NCBI GenBank assembly: GCA_963693085.1
Contig: OY856409.1
Coordinates: 237,204,558-237,268,557 of the forward strand
DNA length: 64,000 nucleotides
Source: Alisma plantago-aquatica
Lineage: Eukaryota; Streptophyta; Magnoliopsida; Alismatales; Alismataceae
Reading direction: 5' to 3'
The position numbers and the translations under genes were made by a program. The notes beneath the pieces are model-generated. The model saw nothing but the letters and a program-made list of their open reading frames with translations. It was not told where the DNA came from and did no database searches. This document shows, piece after piece, positions 37,258-48,398 of this stretch. How positions within the stretch are numbered: position 1 is the first letter of the stretch; each line of letters opens with the position of its first letter.

Positions 37258-40200
37258 TATAACATACCAGATCTCGAACCCTACCCTAAAAGTTTAACCT
37301 TTTGGACTTAGCCAAACAAGGTTGAGGTTAGAGTGATCCTAATAATCAAATATATGAATAATGTAATCTAATATATCATATAACTCATAACTTAATTGAA
37401 TGCATAATGAAGTTAATGGGCCTCTAATGGTCCAGATGGCAAAACCCATGTAAGAAAGCCTCAAAATAAAGAATAGACTTCAAATTCGTAACCTACACAT
37501 TAAAATAAGACTACATGTCAATTTTCATTTAATTTGGACCACCTTGAAATAATATGGTAAGTTAGGAGAGAGAAATTGCCTAAAAGGTATAATTAATAAA
37601 TAAAAATAATAAATAACTCCAAAAGAAGAAAATGATCTTATATTTGTAATCTACATAATAAATATAGCCTTTGGGTAAATTTTTATCCAATTTGGAGAAA
37701 GTTTGCTGAAAGGTAAAATCAGGAGAGAGAGTGTGTGTAGAACCTTCAAAATATTAAACAAATATTCAAACAATTCTAATATGTAAAATTGATGGCAAAT
37801 TCGTATCCAAGACATTAACTATGACTTGTGGGTCAAGTTTCATTAAATTTGGATAATCCTAAAGCCATTAATGAAGAAGGAAAGAGAAAATGATATCTGA
37901 TTTATTTAAACCATTAAAAGTTTCCAAAAGGCAAAACTAAGTACATAATCGGAATCTACATGCCTTAATTGGCCTCTGTGCAAAATTCCACTTAATTTGG
38001 CTAATGTTTGAGCCCTCAATTTAAGAAAAAGAAAATAAGTAAATAATGATTTCTATCTTTGGTTTAATCGGATTCGATTTTGTATTTCTATATGTCACGT
38101 CTGGCTTCCAGTTTCCTTTGATGTGAGATCTCTCCTCGACCGTCCGATTCTGATCGGACCACTCTGGCTCATCTCCTACCTTGGGTAGGAGACTGCCGCT
38201 GTGGCTCCTGACGATTGGTTTCCTTGTGAAAAATCTTTCCTCTCCTCTACATTTCTCTTCCCACTCTCTTTTCTCCTAGATTCCTCATTCTTCTCCTTGC
38301 GGCCCAAGCCCTAATATAGGGGTTTCCCTTCTTCGAGTTTTCAGACGCCTTGGTTGAACCTGGTTCCCCTATCTTGCCATGTTTCCCCTTTCTTTTCCTT
38401 CTCCCTGTCGTATCAAGCCATCGGACCTCCAGGGAATCGATCCCAGGCCTCCGTCGGGATCCCAGGTCCTAGTTTCCTACCTTGGTTCAGCTTCTTCAGA
38501 CTCCGTGCATGCTTCCTTATCTCTGGCTGTCTGCTTGGTTTTTCGCCGTGTAGAGAGGCCTTCAGCTGTTTGTGAGGACGCCAAGGATTCGTTCCTGTGG
38601 TCTAAGTATTTTGTGGTGTTCAACCGGAGGTAAGCACATCCTCAATTTGATGTTTTGGCCATGATCCCAGTTTCCCCCAATGTGCTCAGTCGAGCAGTTC
38701 TCGCGCAGCGACCATGACACGCGAGCTGGGAGACGGGCTATGATATTTTCCCCCAATCTACCCTCGTGCTTTCCTATTTTCTTCATTTTCTAGCTAAGGG
38801 CATAATTGTCTTTTCGCTCTCTGTTTTCCTTATCTGTGGGCGAGGTCAACCGGGAGGCTGACTGGTGACATGACCACTTCCTATTGGGCCAAGTCACAGG
38901 TCAGCCCCGCTCTCTCTTCTCTCTCTGCTTGCTTCACTGACTTGGCATTTTGATTAATTTCTATTGGTCGATTTTATAAAATTAATAACTAATTAAATAT
39001 TGATCAGAAAATTACAAATAAATACTTGTTAGAATCAGAAAAATAAGTTCTAACTAATGGCATAAGTTTTGATAACTAAATCCAATGATTAATAACATGT
39101 GTTTTCCATGGATCTAATTAATTAAGAATTAATTATTAAAAATCATAACTGGATACTATAAGTCAGAAAAATATAATAAAATATGTTTTGGAATCCTAAT
39201 AACATAAAATAAAATGTGGAATAGTTTTAGTAACCTAATTCATTAATAATAATGAATAGCGATTTTTAGGGTTTTGTATAATTAATAGAAACCTAACCCT
39301 AATTCCACATATATGATAATAGGTGCTCTAAAAGCCTAGGCTTGGACCTAGAAGTGAGTTTGGATCGTTTAACTCTGAAGTTGAGGTATGTTGTATCCCT
39401 GATTATTATTTATTGAGCAATTCACCTCAATTTTCGTTCTCTTGAAATCGGCCTACACAATATGTCTTATCTTTTGATATCATGGTTCGTGTGAACTATC
39501 TTGATTATTATGGACTTAGATATTTTCTTGATATCTTTCTTGTGCCTTGGTGCATGTTGGTCCGTTATATTGATATGTGCCACTTTGAAGTAGATGTTAT
39601 ATGTTTGTGTTGTCCATTGTGTGATGGCACCCTTTGTTTCATCTTCTGACTAAACTATTTACTTGCCTCTATATTTTACATGCTATGTGAATCAGTAGCA
39701 CTAGAGCAGTGTAAATTACATTGGTTTTTTGGTGTGTGCCCTTTTTGTTTATGGGATGGTGGTGGTGGTGCCCCATACCCGAGTTTTAAGGATGTGAAGC
39801 CTTGTCTTAGCTTTTATATATTGGGTGTTTGACAGTGAGTCATTCTCTATCAGGTTTTCAAGGATGTGAAGCCTTGGTCGCCTTTGTGTTTATATTGTTC
39901 TAGGGCTATGTTTATCTCACATGCATGCAAGTTTGATGAAGTTTGTGGGGTGTGTGCCCTACTACCTATCTATGTGCTTTTCTTGCACAAATTTTATTGT
40001 TTATGGCAAGTATCTTCTTTTGTTATGTGATGATATTTCTTTTCTTTTATGCCTGATTGGGTAGTCCTTATCTCTTGCATGGGAAGCCTTTTATTTTGAT
40101 GTCCCTTATTCTTTATAAATTGCTTAATTTGCTTTTTAGTATGGACATACCAACTTTTGCTAATGTCTCCTATTATTTCTCTTTTGTTGGGGTATGCTTC

Positions 40201-40512
40201 CAACCCTAGGTGGTGGACTTGGATGACTTGTCATGTTGACCTGGACTTAGATTGTGAAGTTAAAGCTTAGAGACAATCTTGAGGTGGTTTATATTTCCTC
40301 TACAGGGATCCTTATGATGTAAGTTTGTAACACTTTTTTTTATAATTGAATATAGTCATGTTTTTATTCTGTTGCTATACTTAGGTCTTTTGATTACCAT
40401 TATATAAAGATTTGAAAATTTTACACCCACTCCATCATACCTTCTGAGTGTGTTTGGACTGGAGGTTTTATTGTTCAAAATTTTGGTAAGGATGTGTTTT
40501 CACTTCTTTACA
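37258..40512 (+). repeat. Array LTR 1
   Basis: About 3255 bp, with the start mutated from TG to TA. The core promoter is damaged: TATATATA of the other copies reads TAATATA near 38322. The leader ATG downstream of it is ACG. The splice-donor-like GAG/GTAAGC is at 38627-38635. It differs from LTR 2 and LTR 3 by scattered substitutions and small indels. Confidence 0.92.
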
Positions 40513-41189
40513 TCATGGTATCAAAGCCCATGGTAGTCAGAATCTGACTATTTCAATTTTGTCTCCCTTTAGAACCCTTGATTTTGCTAGTTAGCTCTAA
40601 GTGAGATGTCGACCCTAGATTGGATCAATGATGATCTTTTGTGCAACAAGGTTTGTTTTGAGGATGAGAATATGTTAGGAGATCTTATTATGGAAATATT
40701 GTGACTTGGTTTCCGCAATTGAGTTTGGATCCACCTTTTGTTTTATCTCAAAAAGATTTCATTGCCAAAAATATATTTTCAATTATACTACTATATGTAC
40801 AAAAGTTTTTTTCTAGTTTGTCGATGTTTTCTCGAACTAAGTCACAATGAAGAGAAACTCTGGCTTAAGTAGAATCTAACCCTAGTTTTATGACTAGGAA
40901 TGATATAATGGTATAGCTGACCTACCCTATGACTTTTGGATGTTCATGTAGGGTTGATAGGTTAGTGACACGAGGCCCTAAAAACTCAGCCCTAGATGGT
41001 GGATTTAGTTGGATATATGAGAAATATTAATCTCTAAATACTTTCATAACTAAGAGCTGAGGGTAGTTCTAAAAAGATGTTTAGTTTGACTTGTTAGGCT
41101 GATCCTTTTTAAGGGGTGGAGAATAGTTGGTTGTTGATGTTTGGATCAATAGATTTCTAGGATGAAATCCTTTTTAAGGGGTGGAGTGT
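40513..41189 (+). other. Array body 1 (677 bp)
   Basis: It begins TCA, then a primer site TGGTATCAAAGCCCATGG (40516-40533, one or two changes from the tRNA-iMet site). A 32-codon frame follows (40606-40704). Two polypurine-like boxes CTTTTTAAGGGGTGGAG occur, near 41105-41121 and at 41170-41186; the second abuts LTR 2. The inverted repeat GATTTC/GAAATC lies just before the second. No retroviral protein domain. Confidence 0.88.
40606..40704 (+). CDS. 32-codon ORF conserved in both array bodies
   Basis: ATG 40606 to TGA 40702. The peptide starts MSTLDWINDDLLCNKV and continues with acidic residues. It lies about 75 bp downstream of the primer site, where a gag start would be expected. The equivalent ORF in body 2 (44539-44637) has the same length and differs at two residues, Ile/Val and Ile/Leu. 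It may be the amino-terminal stump of a lost gag. No domain is recognisable and translation is not shown. Confidence 0.3.
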   Translation: MSTLDWINDDLLCNKVCFEDENMLGDLIMEIL

Positions 41190-42244
41190 TGTAACATACC
41201 AGATCTCGAACCCTACCCTAGAAGTTTAACCTTTTGGACTTAGCCAAACAAGGTTGAGGTTAGAGTGATCCAAATAATCAAATATATGAATAATGTAATC
41301 TAATATATCATATAACTCATAACTTAATTGAATGCATAATGAAGTTAATGGGCCTCTAATGGGCCAGATGGAAAAACCCATGTAAGAAAGCCTCAAAATA
41401 AAGAATAGACTTCAAATTCATAACCTACACATTAAAATAAGACTACATGTCAATTTTCATTTAATTTGGACAACCTTGAAATAATATGGTAAGTTAGGAG
41501 AGAGAAATTGCCTAAAAGGTATAATTAATAAAAATAAATAATAAATATCTCCAAAAGAGAAAAATGATCTTATATTCGTGATCTACATAATAAATATAGC
41601 CTTTGGGTAAAATTTTATCCAATTTGGAGAAAGTTTGCTTAAAAGGTAAAATTAGGAGAGAGAAAGTGTGTAGAACCTTCAAAATATTAAATAAATATTC
41701 AAACAACTCTATTATGTAAAATATATGGCAAATTCATATTCAAGACATTAACTATGACTTGTGGGTCAAGTTTCATCAAATTTGGATAATCCTAAAGCCA
41801 TTAATGAAGAAGGAAAGAGAAAATGATATCTGATTTATTTAAACCATTAAAAGTTTCCAAAAGGCAAAACTAAGTGCATAATCGGAATCTACATGCCTTA
41901 ATAGGTCTCTGTGCAAAATTCCACTTAATTTGGATAATGTTTGAGCCCTCAATTTAAGAAAAATAAAATAAGGAAATAATGTTTTCTAACTTTGGTTTAA
42001 TCGGATTCGATTTTGTATTTCTATATGTCATGCCTGGCTTCCAGTTTCCTTTGATGTGAGATCTCTCCTCGGCTATCTGATTCTGATCGAACCGCTCTAG
42101 CTCATCTCCTACCATGGGTAGGAGACTACCGTTACGGCTCCTGAAGATTGGTTTCCTTGTGCCGAATCTTTCCTCTCCTCTACATTTCTCTTCCCACTCT
42201 CTTTTCTCCTGGATTCCTCGTTCTTCTCCACACAGCCCGAGCCC

Positions 42245-42252
42245 TATATATA
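42245..42252 (+). promoter_or_regulatory. TATA box in array LTR 2
   Basis: TATATATA inside GAGCCC-TATATATA-GGGATTTCCC, followed by CTTCTTCGAG, a plausible start region. It is conserved in LTR 3 at 46170-46177 and damaged in LTR 1. Confidence 0.65.
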
Positions 42253-42278
42253 GGGATTTCCCTTCTTCGAGTTTTCAG

Positions 42279-42539
42279 ATGCCTTGGGTGAACCTGGTTC
42301 CCCTGTCTTGCCCTTTTTCCCCTTTCTTTTCCTTCTCCCTTCCGTATCAAGCCATCGGACCTCCAGGGAATCGATCCCGGGCCTCCGTCGGGATCCCAGG
42401 TCCTAGTTTCCTGCCTTGGTTCAGCTTCTTCAGATTCCATGCATGGTTCCTTATCTCTGGCCGTCTGCTTGGTTTGCCTCCTTGTGGAGAGGCCTTCAAC
42501 TGTTTGCGAGGACGCCAAGGATTCTTTCCTGTGGTCTGA
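42279..42539 (+). CDS. 86-codon LTR leader ORF (hypothetical)
   Basis: The first ATG about 27 bp after the TATA box opens 86 codons beginning MPWVNLVPLSC, rich in Pro, Ser, Phe and Gly, ending just before the GAG/GTAAGC donor-like site. The homologous frame is open in LTR 3 (46204-46464) and, without its ATG, partly open in LTR 1. Differences between copies include many amino-acid changes, so there is no sign of selection on the protein. It may be a chance leader frame. No domain is recognised. Confidence 0.2.
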   Translation: MPWVNLVPLSCPFSPFFSFSLPYQAIGPPGNRSRASVGIPGPSFLPWFSFFRFHAWFLISGRLLGLPPCGEAFNCLRGRQGFFPVV

Positions 42540-44445
42540 GTATTTCTTGGTGTTCAACCGGAGGTAAGCACATCCTCAATTTGATGTTTTGGCCATGATC
42601 CCAGTTTCCTCCAATGTTCTTAGTCGAGTAGTTCTCGCACAGCGGCCATGGCACGGGAGATGGGAGACGGGCTATGGTATTTTCCCCCAATCTACCCTCG
42701 TGCTTTCCTATTTTCTTCATTTTCTAGCTAAGGGCATAATCATCTTTTTGCTCTCTGTTTTCCTTATCTGTGGGCGAGGTCAACTGGGAGGCTGACTGGT
42801 GACACAACCACTTCCTATTGGGCCAATTCATAGGTCAGCCCCACTCTCTCTTCTCTCTCTGCTTGATTCGCTGACTTGGCATTTTGATTAATTTCTATTG
42901 GTCGATTTTATAAAATTAATAACTAATTAAATACTGATAAGAAAATTACAAATAAATACTCGTTGGAATAAGAAAAATAAGTTCTAACTAATGGCATAAG
43001 TTTTGATAACTAAATCCAATGATTAATAACATGTGTTTTCCATGAATCTAATTAATTAAGAATTAACTTGTAAAAATCATAACTAGATATTTATAAGTCA
43101 GAAAAATATTATAAAATATGTTTTGGAATCCTAATAAATAAAATAAAATGTGGAATAGTTTTAGCAACCTAATTCATTAATAATAAAAAGGCAATTTTTA
43201 GGGTTTTGTATAATTAATGGAAACCTAACCCTAATTCCACATATATGATAATAGGTGCTCTAGAAGCCTAGGCTTGGACCTAGAAGTGACTTTGGATCAT
43301 TTAACTCAGAAGTTGAGGTATGTTGTATCCTCAATTATTCTTTATTGAGCAATTCACCACAATTTTCATTCTCTTGAAATTGGCCTACACAATATGTCTT
43401 ATCTTTTGATATCATGGTTCATGTGAACTATCTTGATTATTACGGACTTAGATATTTTCTTGATATCTCTCTTGTGCCTTGGTGCATGTTGGTCCCTTAT
43501 ATTGATATGTGCCACTTTGAAGTGGATGTTATATGTTTGTGTTGTCCATTGTGTGATGGCAACCTTTGTTTCATCTTCTGACTAAACTATTTACTTGCCT
43601 CTATATTTTACATGCTATGTGAATCAGTAGCACTAGAGTAGTGTAAATTACATTGGTTTTTGGGTGTGTGCCCTTTTTTTTATGGGATGGTGGTGGTGGT
43701 GCCCCATACCTAAGTTTCAAGGATGTGAAGCCTTGGCTCAGCTTTTATATATTGGGAGTTTGACGGCGAGTCATTCTCTATCAGGTTTTCAAGGATGTGA
43801 AGCATTGGCCGCCTTTGTGTTTATATTGTTCTAGGGCTATGGTTATCTCACATGCATGCAGGTTTGATGACATTTGTGGGGTCTGTGCCCTACTACCTAT
43901 CTATGTGCTTTTGTTGCACAAATTTTATTGTTTATTGCAAGTATCTTCTTTTGTTATGTAATGATATTTCTTTTCTTTTATGCCTGATTAGGTAGTCCTT
44001 ATCTCTTGCATGGGAAGCCTTTTATTTTGATGTCCCTTGTTCTTTATAAATTGCTCAATTTGCTTTTTAGTATGCACATACCAGCTTTTGCTGATGTCTC
44101 CTATTGTTTCTCTTTTGCTGGGGTATGCTTCCAACCCTAGGTGGTGGACTTGGATGACTTGTCATGTTGACCTGGACTTAGATTGTGAAGTTAAAGCTTG
44201 GAGACAATCTTGAGGTGGTTTAGATTTCCTCTACATGGATCCTTATGATGTAAGTTTCTAACCCTTTTTTTTTAATAATTGAATATAGTCATGTTTTTAT
44301 TCCGCTACTATACTTTGGTCTTTTGATTACCATTATATAAAGATTTGAAAATTTTACACCCACTCCATCATACCTTCTGAGTGTGTTTGGACTGGAGGTT
44401 TTATTGTTCAAATTTTTGGTAAGGTGGTGTTTTCACTTCTTTACA

Positions 44446-45115
44446 ACATGGTATCAGAGCCCATGGTAGTCGAAATCTGACTATTTCAATTTTTTCTCCC
44501 TTTAGAACCCTTGACTTTGTTAGTTATCTCTAAGTGAGATGTCGACCCTAGATTGGATCAATGATGATCTTTTGTGCAACAAGGTTTGTTTTGAGGATGA
44601 GAATATGTTAGGAGATCTTGTTATGGAATTATTGTGACTTGGTTTCCGCAATTGAGTTTGGATCCACCATTATTTTATCTCAAAAAGATTTCATTTCCAG
44701 AAATATTATTTCAATTATACTACTATATGTACAAAAGTTTTTTCTGGTTTGTCGATGTTTTCTCGAACTAAGTCACAATAAAGAGAAACTCTGGCTTAAG
44801 TAGAATCTAACCCTAGTTTTATGACTAGGAATGATATAATGGTATAGCTGACCTACCCTATGCCTTTTGGATGTTCATGTAGGGTTGATAGGTTAGACAC
44901 ACGAGGACCTAAAAACTCAACCCTAGATGGTGACTTTAGTTGGATACATGATAAATATTAATCTCTAAATACTTTCATAACTAAGAGATGAGGGTAGTTC
45001 TAAAAAGATGTTTAGTTTGACTTGTTAGGTTGATCCTAAGGGGTGGAGAATAGTTGGTTGTTGATGTTTGGATCAATAGATTTCGAGGACGAAATCCTTT
45101 TTAAGGGTGGAGTGT
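44446..45115 (+). other. Array body 2 (670 bp)
   Basis: ACA spacer, then a primer site TGGTATCAGAGCCCATGG (44449-44466), a 32-codon ORF (44539-44637), the inverted repeat GATTTC-GAGGAC-GAAATC (45079-45096), a polypurine tract TTTTTAAGGGTGGAGTGT and the start of LTR 3. It is nearly collinear with body 1. An upstream CCTAAGGGGTGGAG (about 45036-45049) is the shortened counterpart of the extra polypurine-like box in body 1. Confidence 0.9.
44539..44637 (+). CDS. 32-codon ORF in array body 2
   Basis: Same frame and length as 40606-40704, with two conservative differences in the last eight residues. It is the only ORF in the body starting with ATG near the primer site in both copies. Function unknown. 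Confidence 0.3.
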   Translation: MSTLDWINDDLLCNKVCFEDENMLGDLVMELL

Positions 45116-48100
45116 TGTAACATACCAGATCTCGAACCTTACCCTAGAAGTTTAACCTTTTGGACATAGCCAAATAAGGTTGAGGTTAGAGTGATCCTAA
45201 TAATCAAATATATGAATAATGTAATCTAATATATCATATAACTCATAACTTAATTGAATGCATAATGAAGTTAATGGGCCTCTAATGGGCCATATGGAAA
45301 AACCCATGTAATAAACCTCAAAATAAAGAATAGACTTCAAATTTGTAACCTACACGTTAAAATAAGACTACATGCCAATTTTCATTTAATTTGGACAACC
45401 TTGAGATAATATGGTAAGTTAGGAGAGAGAAATTGCCTAAAAGGTATAATTAATAAATAAAAATAATAAATAACTCCATAAGAGGAAAATGATATTATAT
45501 TAGTGATCTACATAATAAATATAGCCTTTGGGTAAATTTTTATCCATTTTGGATAAAGTTTGCTTAAAAGGTAAAATTAGGAGAGAGAAAGTGTGTAGAA
45601 CCTTCAAAATATTAAATAAATATTCAAACAACTCTAATATGTAAAATTGATGGCAAATTCTTATCCAAGACATTAACTATGACTTGTGGGTCAAGTTTCA
45701 TCAAATTTGGATAATCCTAAAGACATTAATGAAGAAGGAAAGAGAAAATGGTATCTGATTGATTTAAACCATTAAAAGTTTCCAAAAGGCAAAACTAAGT
45801 GCATAATCAGAATCTACATGCCTTAAATGGCCTCTGTGCAAAATTCCACTTAATTTGGATAATGTTTGTGCCCACAATTTAAGAAAAAGAAAATAAGGAA
45901 ATAATGCTTTCTAACTTTGGTTTAATCGGATTCGATTTTGTATTTCTATATGTCACGCCTGGCTTCCAGTTTCCTTTGATGCGAGATCTCTCCTCGACCG
46001 TCCAATTCTGATCGGTCTGCTCTGGCTCATATCCTACCTTGGGTAGGAGACTGCCGCTGCGGGTCCTGAAGATTGGTTTCCTTACGCTGAATCTTTCCTC
46101 TCCTCTACGTTTCTCTTCCCACTCTCTTTTCTCCTGGATTCCTCATTTTTCTCCACGCGGCCCGAGCCCTATATATAGGGGTTTCCCTTCTTCGAGTTTT
46201 CAGATGCCTTGGGTGAACCTAGTTCCCCTGCCTTGCCCTGTTTCCCCTTTCTTTTCCTTCTCCCTGCCGTATCAAGCCATCAGACCTCCAGGGAATCGAT
46301 CCCAGGCCTCCGTCGGGATCCCAGGTCCTAGTTTCCTGCCTTGGTTCGACTTCTTCAGACTCCGTGCATGGTTCCTTATCTCTAGTCGTCCGCTTGGTTT
46401 GTCGCCTTGTGGAGAGGCCTTCAGCTATTTGCGAGGACGCCAAGGATTCATTCCTGTGGTCTGAGTATTTCGTGGTGTTCAACCGGAGGTAAGCACATCC
46501 TCAATTTGATGTTTTGGCCATGATCCCAATTTCCCCCAATGTGCTCAGTCTAGCAGTTCTCACGCAGCGGCCATGGCACACGATCTGGGAGACGGGCTAT
46601 GGTATTTTTCCCCAATCTACCCTCGTGCTTTCCTATTTTCTTCATTTTCTAGCTAAGGGCATAATCATCTTTTCGCTCTCTGTTTTCCTTATCTGTGGGT
46701 GAGGTCAACTGGGAGGCTGACTGGTGACACGACCACTTCCTATTGGGCCAAGTCATAGGTCGGCCCCACTCTCTCTTCTCTCTCTCTGCTTGCTTCGCTG
46801 ACTTGGCATTTTGATTAATTTCTATTGGCCGATTTTATAAAATTAATAACTAATTAATTACTGATCAGAAAATTACAAATAAATACTCGTTGGAATAAGA
46901 AAAATAAGTTCTAACTAATGGAATAAGTTTTGATAACTAAATCCAATGATTCATAATATGTGTTTTCCATGGATCTAATTAATTAAGAATTAACTTGTAA
47001 AAATCATAACTAGATATCTATAAGTTAGAAAAATATAATAAAATATGTTTTGGAATCCTAATAACATAAAATAAAATGTGGAATAGTTTTAGTAACCTAA
47101 TTCATTAATAATAAAAAGGCGATTTTTAGGGTTTTGTATTATTATTGGAAACCTAACCCTAATTCCACATATATGATAATAGGTGCTCTGGAAGCCTAGG
47201 CTTGGACCTAGAAGTGACTTTGGATCGTTTAACTCTGAAGTTGAGGTATTGGATCGTTTAACTCTGAAGTTGAGGTATGTTGTATCCCCGATTATTCTTT
47301 ATTGAGCAATTCACCTCAATTTTCATTCTCTTGAAATTGGCCTACACAATATGTCTTATCTTTTGATATCATGGTTCGTGTGAACTATCTTGATTATTAT
47401 GGACTTAGATATTTTCTTGATATCTCTCTTGTGCCTTGGTGCATGTTCGTCCCTTATATTGATATGTGCCACTTTGAAGTGGATGTTATATGTTTGTGTT
47501 GTCCATTGTGTGATGGCAACCTTTGTTTCATCTTCTGACTAAACTATTTACTTGTCTCTATATTTTACATGCTATGTGAATCAGTAGCACTAGAGTAGTG
47601 TAAATTACATTGGTTTTTGGGTGTGTGCCCTTTTTGTTTATGGGATGGTGGTGCCCCATACCTGAGTTTCAAGGATGTGAAGCCTTGGCTCAACTTTTAT
47701 ATATTGGGAGTTTGACGGTGAGTCATTCTCTATCATATTTTCAAGGATGTGAAGCCTTGGCCGCCTTTGTGTTTATATTGTTCTAGGGCTATGTTTATCT
47801 CACATGCATGCAGGTTTGATGACGTTTGTGGGGTGTGTTCCCTACTACCTATCTATGTGCTTTTGTTGCACAAATTTTATTATTTATGGCAAGTATCTTC
47901 TTTTGTTATGTGATGATATTTCTTTTCTTTTATGCCTGATTGGGTAGTCCTTATCTCTTGCATGGGAAGCCTTTTTTTGATGACCTTTGTTCTTTATAAA
48001 TTACTCGATTTGCTTTTTAGTATGCACATACCAGCTTTTGTTGATGTCTCCTATTGTTTCTCTTTTGCCGGGGTATGCTTCCAACCCTAGGTGGTGGACT

Positions 48101-48393
48101 TGGATGACTTGTCATGTTGACCTGGACTTAGATTGTGAAGTTAAAGCTTGGAGACAATCTTGAGGTGGCTTAGATTTCCTCTAAATGGATCCTTATGATG
48201 TAAGTTTGTAACCCTTTGTTTAATAATTGAATATAGTCATGTTTTTATTCCGCTGTTATACTTTGGTCTTTTGAGTACCATTATATAAAGATTTGAAAAT
48301 TTTACACCCACTCCATCATACCTTCTGAGTGTGTTTGGACTGGAGGTTTTATTGTTCAAATTTTTGGTAAGGAGGTGTTTTCACTTCTTTACA
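45116..48393 (+). repeat. Array LTR 3
   Basis: About 3278 bp, ending CTTCTTTACA followed by the outer GTAAC target duplication. It carries a private 29-bp tandem duplication (47220-47248 and 47249-47277), and lacks one GGTGGT repeat of the other copies near 47647. TATA box at 46170-46177; donor-like GAG/GTAAGC at 46486-46493. Confidence 0.93.
46204..46464 (+). CDS. 86-codon LTR leader ORF, LTR 3 copy (hypothetical)
   Basis: Homologue of 42279-42539, opening MPWVNLVPLPC at the first ATG after the TATA box. Amino-acid changes relative to the LTR 2 copy are scattered along its length, as expected for neutrally drifting DNA. No recognised domain. Confidence 0.2.
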   Translation: MPWVNLVPLPCPVSPFFSFSLPYQAIRPPGNRSQASVGIPGPSFLPWFDFFRLRAWFLISSRPLGLSPCGEAFSYLRGRQGFIPVV

Positions 48394-48398
48394 GTAAC

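Larger units (their letters stand above)
41190..44445 (+). repeat. Array LTR 2
   Basis: About 3256 bp, TGTAACATACC...CTTCTTTACA. The TATA box TATATATA is at 42245-42252, an 86-codon leader ORF at 42279-42539 and a splice-donor-like GAG/GTAAGC at 42561-42568. This central LTR serves both as 3' LTR of body 1 and as 5' LTR of body 2. Confidence 0.93.
37253..48398 (+). mobile_element. Three-LTR tandem retrotransposon array, non-autonomous
   Basis: One insertion with structure LTR-body-LTR-body-LTR. LTRs are at 37258-40512, 41190-44445 and 45116-48393. Bodies are at 40513-41189 and 44446-45115. Both outer edges carry GTAAC (37253-37257 and 48394-48398), and no GTAAC copy lies at the inner junctions, which instead show primer site and polypurine tract. 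LTR ends are TGTAA...TTACA, with the first mutated to TATAA. The bodies have no gag, protease, RT or integrase. Very long LTRs with a very short body resemble LARD/TRIM-type non-autonomous elements but match neither size class. The GATTTCGAGGACGAAATCC box before the polypurine tract points to a Ty3/gypsy parent. Confidence 0.92.

Noticed and set aside
42114..42539. 141-codon version of the LTR leader ORF
   Set aside because: Its start lies upstream of the TATA box and is not an ATG in LTR 3, so an LTR transcript could not use it. Only the 86-codon internal start was listed.
37253..48398. Reading the three ~3.9 kb repeats as a satellite or gene duplication
   Set aside because: Primer sites, polypurine tracts, TGTAA/TTACA ends and the outer target duplication show an LTR retroelement.
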